This document shows positions 46,621 through 54,581 of a DNA stretch of 64,000 bases, piece after piece. A program made the position numbers and the translations under genes. This DNA comes from Bacteroides sp. (GTDB taxonomy: Bacteria > Bacteroidota > Bacteroidia > Bacteroidales > Bacteroidaceae), in assembly GCA_015060735.1 (NCBI GenBank), contig SUXX01000002.1:1-64000 (forward strand). Direction: 5' to 3'. Below the pieces are notes generated by a model that saw only the letters and a program-made list of their open reading frames with translations, ran no database searches and was not told where the DNA came from. Position 1 is the stretch's first letter; each line of letters opens with the position of its first letter.

Positions 46621-46650
46621 TTTGTTATCAAAAAGGAATAACTATCTTTG
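46621..46650 (+). promoter_or_regulatory. Bacteroidetes-type promoter of the MntA-HepT pair
   Basis: TTTG at 46621-46624, an 18-bp spacer and perfect TATCTTTG at 46643-46650. The start codon is at 46655, so the message would be leaderless. Confidence 0.6.
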
Positions 46651-46654
46651 TAAT

Positions 46655-46948
46655 ATGAAAACGACATCTGAAATATTAACCTTGCTAAAACAATACAAGA
46701 CAAAAGCTTGTACATTATATGGTTTTACTCGTCTTGGCTTGTTCGGTTCAGTAGCTAGAGGCGAACAAGCGGAATATAGTGATGTTGATATTTGCTACGA
46801 AGGAAAAGCTCCCAGCTTCCTTACCCTTGACCGCATTCAACAAGAATTGGAAGAATTACTGGAATGCCCAGTAGACCTTGTCAGAATACGAGACAACATG
46901 AATCTCACATTGAAAAAAAGAATCCAAGAAGAAGGTATATATGTTTGA
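46655..46948 (+). CDS. mntA: MntA-type minimal nucleotidyltransferase antitoxin
   Basis: 97 residues from ATG 46655, just after the promoter. The nucleotidyltransferase signature is GLFGSVARGEQAEYSDVDI, a GS-x10-DxD motif, with a further Asp in VDLV. In the MntA-HepT family the antitoxin adds AMP to a tyrosine of the HEPN toxin and so blocks it. Its stop overlaps the HEPN start by eight bases, as usual for these pairs. The longer in-frame ATG at 46598 would run through the promoter. Confidence 0.88.
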   Translation: MKTTSEILTLLKQYKTKACTLYGFTRLGLFGSVARGEQAEYSDVDICYEGKAPSFLTLDRIQQELEELLECPVDLVRIRDNMNLTLKKRIQEEGIYV

Positions 46949-47312
46949 TAAAGAATTAGTCATAGACAATCTGCGAACAATAAAGAAGGTATTGGAGACA
47001 ATTATCGAGCGAAAGAATGTGGTTGCTTCATCCGATGATTTTTTACATAGTTCTGAAGGAATGATGCGTTTGGATGCTATTTGTATGAATCTCATTGCAC
47101 TAGGTGAAGTAACGAAAGGACTTGATAAAATAACAAAAGGTCAATTCTTACCCAAATATCCAGAAATTTATTGGAGTGGAGTAATGCGTATGCGTGATAA
47201 AATAGCACACCATTATTTTGAGATTGATACTGATGTGGTATTTCAAACCATAGAAGAAGATATACCTAGAATGCTACAAGTTATCACCCGAATGCTTAAT
47301 GACATCGAATAA
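46941..47312 (+). CDS. hepT: HepT-like HEPN ribonuclease toxin (DUF86)
   Basis: 123 residues, all-helical HEPN domain. The RNase motif Rx4HxY is intact as RDKIAHHY (Arg85, His90, Tyr92); Tyr92 would be the residue modified by the MntA partner. Such toxins cleave RNA and slow growth until neutralised; some pairs act in phage defence or plasmid maintenance. It overlaps mntA, and a terminator follows. Confidence 0.88.
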   Translation: MFDKELVIDNLRTIKKVLETIIERKNVVASSDDFLHSSEGMMRLDAICMNLIALGEVTKGLDKITKGQFLPKYPEIYWSGVMRMRDKIAHHYFEIDTDVVFQTIEEDIPRMLQVITRMLNDIE

Positions 47313-47341
47313 CCCCTAACGATTTACCATAATCTTACCCG

Positions 47342-47371
47342 AAAAGGCTTCCTTAAAGGATGCCTTTTTTG
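47342..47371 (+). terminator. Intrinsic terminator after hepT
   Basis: AAAAGGCTTCCT / AGGATGCCTTTT stem with one mismatch and a short loop, then a T run. It insulates the toxin pair from the next sigma-54 promoter. Confidence 0.8.
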
Positions 47372-47390
47372 TATAGTACTAGGTGTGAAT

Positions 47391-47425
47391 GTGCGAAATC
47401 GCACGCAAAAAGTTCGAAAACGCAC
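47391..47425 (+). promoter_or_regulatory. Tandem dyads: candidate activator site (site 4)
   Basis: GTGCGAAATCGCAC at 47391-47404 and GTTCGAAAACGCAC at 47412-47425, start to start 21 bp. Confidence 0.82.
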
Positions 47426-47481
47426 ACCTTTTTACAAGCAGCCAAAAGCATTGCATCCTCACAACCAGCAGCTTAACACTT

Positions 47482-47496
47482 TGGCACGATTTTTGC
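47482..47496 (+). promoter_or_regulatory. Sigma-54 promoter of permease 5 and the ABC ATPase
   Basis: TGGCACGATTTTTGC with GG at 47483, 57 bp after dyad B, followed by a leader almost identical to that of permease 4. Confidence 0.9.
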
Positions 47497-47542
47497 TCTA
47501 GAATTTATAAAGAAGAACGGAATAAGAACTATCTTTAGCATC

Positions 47543-49918
47543 ATGAATATAGCATTGAATCTCAAATTAATTGTCCGTAGTTGGTGGAGAAATAAAATCC
47601 ATTTCTTCATTTCCTTGTTCAGCCTCACCATCGGGCTGACTTGCACCAACTTGCTCATTACTTTCTTTATCCATGAATACAATGTAGAAAGCAGCAACCC
47701 CAACCGGGAGAATATTTATATCCTACGACAAGACTCTCCCATGGAAGTAGGCGAAAAGGTTACGTTCACCAATGGGCGAGTAGTTTCGCAGATTAAAAAC
47801 AGCTATGCCGAAATAGCAAGCATGTTGAGAATTGGAGTTAACCGCGTAAGCAAGTATGAGTACCAAGGAAACGAACTGCCTCGCCCCATTGCATTGGAAG
47901 TAGATTCAACCCTGACCGAATTCTTCCCTTACGAAGTGGCAGAAGGAAGTTTGCATGAAGTGCTGACCACTCCCGGCAAGGTGGCCTTATCGGCCGATTA
48001 TGCCCGACAAATATTCGGTGCTCAAAGTGGGATGGGTGAAATCATAGAAACACTGGATGACCAAAAGAACCGAAAATCGTACCAAGTTGCCGCTATTTTG
48101 AAAGAACGGGCACAGTCCTTCCTCAAGTTCGACCTATTGATGGGTACCCAAGACAACTTCGTTGGAGGAGCGGCCTTGCTGAAGTTGCCTACAGGAACAA
48201 ACATCCAGGCTTTGCAACAAAAAATCAGAGACAACAAAGTGCCCACCCTAATGCCGGGGAAGACACAATATTACATCCAGCCCATCAAAGACATTTATTT
48301 CGGACATGAGCCAAACAGCAAGCAGGAGCCATTGCCCTATCTGCATCAAACCAACGTGCAACTATTGTACATTGCACTTGCATCAGCATTGCTAGTGTTG
48401 GTTATTGCTTGCTTCAACTACAGCAATTTGAACCTGAGCCGCACCTTGCAACAGGTGAAGATGATTCACATTGAAAAGTTGATGGGAGCCAAACTAAAAG
48501 AAATCCAGATGCAATTATTTCTGGATGCTACGCTGACGGTGATACTCAGTTTCTTCCTGGCTTTACTATTGCTGAACGACATTCTTCCTTGGTTCAACGA
48601 ACTGCTCGCTGTTCAATTGACATATCGCTTTTTCTTCAGTGGGCAAGTATTACCGTTGTTACTCAGTTTCATTTTTGTGCTGGCGATAGTACCCGGCCTA
48701 TACATCAGCCATCGCTTGTCACGCCAATCGCTCAGTGATTTCCGTATCCAATATACCGGTCGCAACAAACAACATCTGATAGGTGTATTGGTTACCTTGC
48801 AATTCATTCTGTCGATTGCTTTGATATATGCCACTACCCATGCACAAAGTCAGCTGAACTTGATGAGACAATATGCCAACCGATACGAAAACATGATCGA
48901 AATAGGTGACATGTTCAGCGGCCCAGCCCAGCAACCTTTCCAACAAAAATTGGCAAATATCCAAGGGATAGAATCCACTACCCTGTCCAGTAATTCCATA
49001 CTGAGTGGATTCATCATGCAGTTCTCCATCCCTCAGGAAGATGGCACGGAAGCTATGCGTGCCTTAACGTTTATCCATTCAGACAGTACGTTCTTTCCGG
49101 CCATGAAAGTCCGGGTACTAAAAGGCATGACTCCCCAAGAGGCTTTGAGTAAATACGACTCTCCTTTCTACATCAACGAGAATTATGCCCGATGGACAAA
49201 CATCCGGCCGGAAGACATTGGCGTCAAAAAGAAAAAGGACATTAACCCTCAAAACTTCCCTCAGGCAGAAAATGTGTTGGCAGGCATCATTGAAAACATC
49301 CCGACTAACTCGTTGCAAGAGGAAATCATGGCACAAGAGATAACACTCCATGAAACCGGTGATCCTTACCTCTCAAAAAACGGGATGTTCATACAAATCC
49401 GAATCAAGCCCGATAAACGGGAAGAAACCATTGCTTCCATCAAACAAATGTACGAGGAAACCTTCGAGGGACGAGACTACATTTTCATGGATATGCACCA
49501 GATGTTTTTGGACAGGAACAAGGAACTGGTACAGATGTCCCAAATACTAAATGCCTATTCACTGATAGCCCTACTACTCACTTGCTTCGGAGTGTTTGGC
49601 ATATCCTGGCATGCTGTCCGTCAGCGTACTCGCGAAATAGCTATCCGCCAGATACACGGTGCATCCTTGAAAAACATCCTTTGGCTGTTAAACCGACCAT
49701 TCGTGATGCAAATCCTCATCGCTTATGTCATTGCCATTCCACTGGGAGGGTGGATGATGCAACCTTGGTTGGAACAGTTCACCATCCGGACAGGACACAG
49801 CCTCGGACAGTTTCTTTGGCCATTGGCTACCATCAGTATCGTGTCATGTATCACGGTGAGTATACACACCTTTCTAACGGCACGAAACAACCCTACTCAA
49901 AGTTTGAAAACAGAATAA
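47543..49918 (+). CDS. FtsX/MacB-type ABC permease 5
   Basis: 791 residues, doubled FtsX/MacB_PCD layout, the most divergent of the five (start MNIALNLKLIVRSWWRNKIH; near the C terminus RQRTREIAIRQIHGAS). Helices fall near 24-40, 270-380, 415 and from about 675 to the end. It is followed after 20 bp by the only ABC ATPase gene of the locus, so this pair forms a complete ABC unit; the other permeases may share the ATPase. Confidence 0.9.
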   Translation: MNIALNLKLIVRSWWRNKIHFFISLFSLTIGLTCTNLLITFFIHEYNVESSNPNRENIYILRQDSPMEVGEKVTFTNGRVVSQIKNSYAEIASMLRIGVNRVSKYEYQGNELPRPIALEVDSTLTEFFPYEVAEGSLHEVLTTPGKVALSADYARQIFGAQSGMGEIIETLDDQKNRKSYQVAAILKERAQSFLKFDLLMGTQDNFVGGAALLKLPTGTNIQALQQKIRDNKVPTLMPGKTQYYIQPIKDIYFGHEPNSKQEPLPYLHQTNVQLLYIALASALLVLVIACFNYSNLNLSRTLQQVKMIHIEKLMGAKLKEIQMQLFLDATLTVILSFFLALLLLNDILPWFNELLAVQLTYRFFFSGQVLPLLLSFIFVLAIVPGLYISHRLSRQSLSDFRIQYTGRNKQHLIGVLVTLQFILSIALIYATTHAQSQLNLMRQYANRYENMIEIGDMFSGPAQQPFQQKLANIQGIESTTLSSNSILSGFIMQFSIPQEDGTEAMRALTFIHSDSTFFPAMKVRVLKGMTPQEALSKYDSPFYINENYARWTNIRPEDIGVKKKKDINPQNFPQAENVLAGIIENIPTNSLQEEIMAQEITLHETGDPYLSKNGMFIQIRIKPDKREETIASIKQMYEETFEGRDYIFMDMHQMFLDRNKELVQMSQILNAYSLIALLLTCFGVFGISWHAVRQRTREIAIRQIHGASLKNILWLLNRPFVMQILIAYVIAIPLGGWMMQPWLEQFTIRTGHSLGQFLWPLATISIVSCITVSIHTFLTARNNPTQSLKTE

Positions 49919-49938
49919 ACAAACAAATTAATACTATT

Positions 49939-50613
49939 ATGATCAAGACAGAAAATTTACAGAAAATCTTCCAAACCGAGGAAGTGGAAACATGGGCGTT
50001 GAACAACGTCAGTTTGGAAATCAACGAAGGCGAATTCGTCGCTATCATGGGGCCTTCGGGTTGCGGTAAGTCGACTTTACTGAACATCCTTGGCCTACTG
50101 GACAATCCGACCAAAGGTACTTACCTGTTGAACGGCACCGACGTTTCCAAGTTCACCGAAGCTCAACGCACCGACCTTCGCAAGGGAGTCATCGGCTTCG
50201 TTTTCCAAAGCTTTAACCTCATCGATGAGCTAAACGTGTATGAGAATATCGAACTCCCACTCCTCTACATGGGGGTTCCTGCAGCCGAACGCAAAAAACG
50301 GGTGGAAGAAGCCATGGAGCGAATGGCCATCGCCCATCGGGTAAAACACTTCCCGCAACAACTCTCAGGAGGTCAGCAGCAACGCGTAGCCATTGCCCGT
50401 GCCGTAGTAGCCAACCCGAAAATTATCCTGGCCGACGAACCTACCGGTAACCTGGACTCCAAGAACGGCAAAGAGGTAATGGAACTTCTCACCCAGCTGA
50501 ATCGTGAAGGAACAACCGTAGTAATGGTAACCCACTCGCAACACGATGCCGGATATGCCGGACGCACCATCAACCTCTTCGACGGACAAGTCGTGAATGA
50601 GGTGAAGATGTAA
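49939..50613 (+). CDS. MacB/LolD-type ABC transporter ATPase
   Basis: 224 residues from ATG 49939 (the longer frame upstream overlaps permease 5). Walker A MGPSGCGKST, signature LSGGQQQRVAIARA, Walker B IILADEPTGNLD and the switch His in MVTHSQHDA are all intact. The length and sequence fit the LolD/MacB subgroup that powers FtsX-type permeases. As the only ATPase encoded in the locus, it is the candidate motor for all five permeases (inference). Confidence 0.95.
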   Translation: MIKTENLQKIFQTEEVETWALNNVSLEINEGEFVAIMGPSGCGKSTLLNILGLLDNPTKGTYLLNGTDVSKFTEAQRTDLRKGVIGFVFQSFNLIDELNVYENIELPLLYMGVPAAERKKRVEEAMERMAIAHRVKHFPQQLSGGQQQRVAIARAVVANPKIILADEPTGNLDSKNGKEVMELLTQLNREGTTVVMVTHSQHDAGYAGRTINLFDGQVVNEVKM

Positions 50614-50626
50614 TACATATTTTTCT

Positions 50627-50634
50627 TATCTTTG
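50627..50634 (+). promoter_or_regulatory. -7 element TATCTTTG
   Basis: Perfect TAnnTTTG 24 bp upstream of the HAD gene. It marks the end of the sigma-54 locus and the start of a new unit. Confidence 0.5.
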
Positions 50635-50658
50635 CATCTGCAACAGAATAAGAGAAAC

Positions 50659-51393
50659 ATGTATCAAGAAGCTATTAAAAAATATGTAGAACAACACGGC
50701 CATCAACGCATCCGGCTGAAGGCTGTGTTGTTCGATATGGATGGAGTGCTTTTCAACTCCATGCCTTATCATGCAAAAGCATGGAACAAGACCATGAGCC
50801 AATTCGGCTTTAACCTGAGTGAAGAAGAAGCTTATCTGCACGAAGGAAGAACCGGAGCCGGCACCATCAACATTGTGAGCCAACGCGAACGCGGACACGA
50901 TGCCACCGAAGAAGAAATCCAACGAATCTATCAAGCCAAAAGCGAGGAGTTCAACCGTTACCCCGAAGCCGAACGAATGCCGGGTGCTCTGGAAGTACTT
51001 CTAAAAATCAAGGCGACAGGTCTGACGGCCATGGTCGTAACTGGCTCCGGCCAACGCTCGCTGCTGGACAGACTGAACCATCACTTCCCTAACATCTTCC
51101 AAAAAGAACTGATGGTGACTGCCTTCGATGTGAAATACGGAAAACCTAACCCGGAACCTTACTTGATGGCCCTTCAAAAGGGTGACTTCCTACCCCATGA
51201 AGCCATTGTGATTGAAAATGCTCCGCTGGGAGTAGAAGCCGGAGCCGCTGCCGGCATCTTTACCATTGCCGTCAACACCGGCCCTATGCCCGACCATGTA
51301 TTGACGGATGCCGGAGCCAATCTGCTGTTTCCGTCCATGCCCGCCTTTAACGAAGCATGGGAAAACCTGTATGCAATCCTTCAGCAAAGTTAA
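50659..51393 (+). CDS. Beta-phosphoglucomutase-like HAD hydrolase
   Basis: 244 residues from ATG 50659. HAD motif I is FDMDGVLFNSMPYH near residue 26, motif II VVTGSGQ, motif III KYGKPNPEPYL, motif IV VIENAPLGVEA; the helical cap lies between I and II. This is the CbbY/PGM-like subfamily acting on phosphosugars. The real substrate is unknown. It is encoded before nagB, so an amino-sugar phosphate is conceivable. Confidence 0.88.
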   Translation: MYQEAIKKYVEQHGHQRIRLKAVLFDMDGVLFNSMPYHAKAWNKTMSQFGFNLSEEEAYLHEGRTGAGTINIVSQRERGHDATEEEIQRIYQAKSEEFNRYPEAERMPGALEVLLKIKATGLTAMVVTGSGQRSLLDRLNHHFPNIFQKELMVTAFDVKYGKPNPEPYLMALQKGDFLPHEAIVIENAPLGVEAGAAAGIFTIAVNTGPMPDHVLTDAGANLLFPSMPAFNEAWENLYAILQQS

Positions 51394-51441
51394 TCATTGC
51401 CTTTTAATTCGGTTTTCTTTCTTGTTTTTCCAAAACTTGAT

Positions 51442-51449
51442 TATCTTTG
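51442..51449 (+). promoter_or_regulatory. -7 element TATCTTTG upstream of nagB
   Basis: Perfect TAnnTTTG 46 bp before the nagB start; the -33 region is T-rich without an exact TTTG. Confidence 0.55.
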
Positions 51450-51495
51450 TAGGATAGATAACAGATATTCAGTTAATCATTAAAAATATAAGACT

Positions 51496-52287
51496 ATGAG
51501 AGTAATTATCGTAAACGATTATCAAGCAATTTCTCAGTGGGCCGCTAACTACGTAGCAGGCAAAATCAACGCAGCCAATCCGACTCCGGAAAAGCCGTTT
51601 ATCTTGGGATGCCCCACCGGTTCTTCTCCGCTCGGCATGTACAAGGCTTTAATCGAATTGTACAAGGCAGGTAAAGTGTCTTTCGAAAATGTAGTGACTT
51701 TCAATATGGACGAATATGTAGGTCTTCCGGAAGAACATCCTGAAAGCTACCATTCATTCATGTGGAACAACTTCTTCAGCCACATCAACATCAAGAAAGA
51801 AAATGTACATATTTTGAACGGTAATGCAGCCGATTTGAACGCTGAATGTGCTGCTTACGAAGCTGCAATCGAAGCAGCCGGCGGTATCGATTTGTTCATG
51901 GGAGGTATCGGTCCTGATGGCCACATCGCTTTCAACGAACCATTCTCAAGCCTTTCAAGCCGCACTCGTATCAAGACTTTGACAACCGATACTATCATTG
52001 CCAACTCTCGTTTCTTCGACAACGACGTGAACAAAGTTCCTAAGACTGCGTTGACAGTAGGTGTAGGCACCGTATTGGCTGCCAAGGAAGTGTTGATTCT
52101 TTGCAACGGTCACAACAAGGCCCGTGCATTGCAAGCAGCCGTTGAAGGCCCGGTTTGCCAAGAATGGACCATCTCTGCACTTCAGCAACACCAACACGGC
52201 ATCATCGTATGTGATGAAGCTGCTACCGCAGAATTGAAGGTGGGTACTTACAAGTACTTCAAGGACATCGAAAAAGATAATATCTAA
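51496..52287 (+). CDS. nagB: Glucosamine-6-phosphate deaminase
   Basis: 263 residues. Converts glucosamine 6-phosphate to fructose 6-phosphate and ammonia. Active-site stretches are intact: [10 protein letters not shown] near residue 40, FNMDEYVGL near residue 74 (catalytic Asp) and [13 protein letters not shown] near residue 140 (Asp, His, Glu). It is cotranscribed with the NagB/PIG-L fusion 10 bp downstream. Confidence 0.96.
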   Translation: MRVIIVNDYQAISQWAANYVAGKINAANPTPEKPFILGCPTGSSPLGMYKALIELYKAGKVSFENVVTFNMDEYVGLPEEHPESYHSFMWNNFFSHINIKKENVHILNGNAADLNAECAAYEAAIEAAGGIDLFMGGIGPDGHIAFNEPFSSLSSRTRIKTLTTDTIIANSRFFDNDVNKVPKTALTVGVGTVLAAKEVLILCNGHNKARALQAAVEGPVCQEWTISALQQHQHGIIVCDEAATAELKVGTYKYFKDIEKDNI

Positions 52288-52297
52288 TTCATATTTT

Positions 52298-54286
52298 ATG
52301 AGAACAAACCTAAGTTCACAGATTTCTCTGAACAGAGTTTCTACCAAATATTACAAACCCGAAAACGCAGTAGAACGCTCCGTACTCACACGGTTTGAAA
52401 AGGTGCCGACAGACATCTACGAAACTGTGGACGAAGGAGTGTGTCATATTGCCAATGAATTGGCCGGAAGAATCCGAGACCGCCAACGCGAAGGCAAGTT
52501 CTTCGTGATTGGTGCCGGCACGGGAGCTTCTTTGCGTCCGTTGTATGCCGAACTGGTACGCAAGCACAAGGACGAAGGATTAAGCTTCCGCAATGTGGTT
52601 CTTTTCAACTTGTACGAATACTATCCCTTGTCGGCCGAAAGTGCAGGCAGCAGCTTTGCCCAACTGACCGAACTCTTTGTAGGACAAGTTGACATCGACA
52701 AGCAAAACGTATTCACCATCGACGGAAGCATTCCGCAAGAAGCCGTATTTGAGTATTGCCGCTTGTACGAACAACGCATCCAGACTTTCGGTGGATTGGA
52801 CGTTGTCCTGATGGGTATCGGTCGCGAAGGGAATGTAGCCATGAACGTACCGGGTTCTAACCTGAACTCACTCACCCGCCTTATCTTGATTGATGCCACC
52901 TCGAGGGCAGAAGCCGCCCACAATCTGGGTGTGGACAATTTACCTCCCTGCTCCATCACATTGGGTATCTCCACCATCCTGTCGGCTCGCAAGATTTACT
53001 TGCTGGCTTGGGGTGACGACAAGGCAGACATCATCCAAAAGGCCGTGGAAGAGAAGGTCAGCGACACACTTCCTGCCTCTTATTTACAGACGCATACCAA
53101 TGCCAATGTCTGCATCGACCTGGCTGCCGCTTCGCACCTCACTCGCATCCAGCGTCCTTGGTTGGTGACCAACTGTGAATGGAACGACAAACTGATTCGC
53201 AGTGCCATCGTATGGCTTTGTCTCCGCCTGAAAAAGCCAATCCTGAAACTGACCAACAAGGATTACAACGAAAATGGTTTGAGTGAGTTGTTGGCTTTGT
53301 ATGGCTCGGCCTATAACGTGAACATCAAAATCTTCAACGACCTACAACACACCATCACCGGCTGGCCGGGAGGTAAACCGAATGCCGACGACACTTATCG
53401 CCCCGAACGTGCCAAGCCGTTCCCCAAGCGAGTTGTCGTATTCTCTCCTCATCCGGACGACGATGTCATCTCGATGGGTGGCACCATCCGCCGACTGGTT
53501 GAGCAAGGCCACGATGTACACGTAGCTTATCAGACTTCGGGCAACATCGCCGTAGGCGACGAAGAAGTGGTTCGCTTCATGCACTTCATCAATGGTTTCA
53601 ACCAATTGTTCGAAGGTAATTCCAACGAAATCGTCAAGAACAAATACGCTGAAATCAAGCAATTCTTGAAAGGAAAGAAGGAAGGCGACATGGATAGTCG
53701 CGACATCCTGACCATCAAAGGATTGATTCGCCGTGGCGAAGCACGTACTTCTTGCACTTACAACCAGATTCCGTTGTCGCATTGCCACTTCCTGGACTTG
53801 CCTTTCTATGAAACCGGCAAGATTGAAAAGAACCCCATCAGCGAAGCCGATGTAAACATTGTCTTGGACTTGTTGCGTGAAGTACAGCCGCATCAGATAT
53901 ATGTAGCCGGTGACTTGGCCGACCCACATGGCACTCACCGCGTTTGTACCGATGCCGTTCTGGCCGCTATCGACGTAGAAAAAGAAAACGGTGCCGAATG
54001 GTTGAAGGAATGTCGCATCTGGATGTATCGCGGAGCTTGGGCAGAATGGGAAATCGAAAACATCGAAATGGCCGTGCCTTTCAGTCCGGAAGAATTACGT
54101 GCCAAGCGTAATTCCATTCTGAAGCATCAGTCGCAGATGGAAAGTGCTCCATTCCTGGGTAACGACGAACGCCTGTTCTGGCAACGAAGCGAAGATCGTA
54201 ATCGCGGCACCGCTTCCTTGTACGACCAGCTTGGCCTTGCCTGCTACGAAGCCATGGAAGCTTTTGTGGAATACAAGCCATTGTAA
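52298..54286 (+). CDS. NagB-like / PIG-L deacetylase fusion protein
   Basis: 662 residues in two parts. The N-terminal half (about 30-300) is NagB-like but its active site is altered: NMDEY of the neighbour is NLYEY, and [11 protein letters not shown] is GREGNVAMNVP, so the catalytic Asp, His and Glu are lost. The C-terminal half (about 380-640) is a PIG-L/LmbE deacetylase with intact FSPHPDDDVISMGG near residue 384 and DPHGTHR near residue 545. An amino-sugar N-deacetylase with a regulatory or sugar-binding NagB-like domain is a fair reading. The fusion occurs in other Bacteroidetes, where it is often labelled glucosamine-6-phosphate deaminase. Confidence 0.87.
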   Translation: MRTNLSSQISLNRVSTKYYKPENAVERSVLTRFEKVPTDIYETVDEGVCHIANELAGRIRDRQREGKFFVIGAGTGASLRPLYAELVRKHKDEGLSFRNVVLFNLYEYYPLSAESAGSSFAQLTELFVGQVDIDKQNVFTIDGSIPQEAVFEYCRLYEQRIQTFGGLDVVLMGIGREGNVAMNVPGSNLNSLTRLILIDATSRAEAAHNLGVDNLPPCSITLGISTILSARKIYLLAWGDDKADIIQKAVEEKVSDTLPASYLQTHTNANVCIDLAAASHLTRIQRPWLVTNCEWNDKLIRSAIVWLCLRLKKPILKLTNKDYNENGLSELLALYGSAYNVNIKIFNDLQHTITGWPGGKPNADDTYRPERAKPFPKRVVVFSPHPDDDVISMGGTIRRLVEQGHDVHVAYQTSGNIAVGDEEVVRFMHFINGFNQLFEGNSNEIVKNKYAEIKQFLKGKKEGDMDSRDILTIKGLIRRGEARTSCTYNQIPLSHCHFLDLPFYETGKIEKNPISEADVNIVLDLLREVQPHQIYVAGDLADPHGTHRVCTDAVLAAIDVEKENGAEWLKECRIWMYRGAWAEWEIENIEMAVPFSPEELRAKRNSILKHQSQMESAPFLGNDERLFWQRSEDRNRGTASLYDQLGLACYEAMEAFVEYKPL

Positions 54287-54290
54287 ATCA

Positions 54291-54320
54291 AAAAGGCGTA
54301 CCCAAAGGTACGCCTTTTTA
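54291..54320 (+). terminator. Intrinsic terminator after the NagB/PIG-L gene
   Basis: AAAAGGCGTACC / GGTACGCCTTTTT with a CAAA loop and T run. Confidence 0.85.
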
Positions 54321-54332
54321 TTTTGTGGAAAA

Positions 54333-54505
54333 ATCTGCCACATCTGCCACAAACATCCTTTAAACACAGAGTATCAACAACATAACGGTGGCAGATTCAG
54401 TCGAGAAGTGCCACATATCTGCCACCAATCGAGGAAGTTTAAAACACCTTGCCATCTGGATGAAAATGCTAAGGCGTTTTGATTAAAACATCAAGGCGTT
54501 TTTTT
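54333..54505. repeat. Repeat cluster: TCTGCCAC copies plus AAAACATCAAGGCGTTTT copies
   Basis: ATCTGCCAC and its complement GTGGCAGAT occur several times (about 54333-54426). They are followed by AAAATGCTAAGGCGTTTT (54463-54480) and AAAACATCAAGGCGTTTT (from 54485), with an inverted AAAACACCTTGCC at 54441. The order, inverted short repeats then CAAGGCG palindromes, matches the cluster at 43794-44106. It marks the left edge of the AT-rich island. Confidence 0.65.
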
Positions 54506-54581
54506 AAAAATGGACTCTCACTTATAAAACTTTTAAATAAGTTCGCGATATAATATATGTAATTTGAATTTGATAACATAT

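Noticed and set aside
54333..54505. Repeat cluster as an attachment site of the serine recombinase
   Set aside because: No matching second copy at the other side of an element is visible in the window, and the cluster resembles one at 43.8 kb that has no recombinase.
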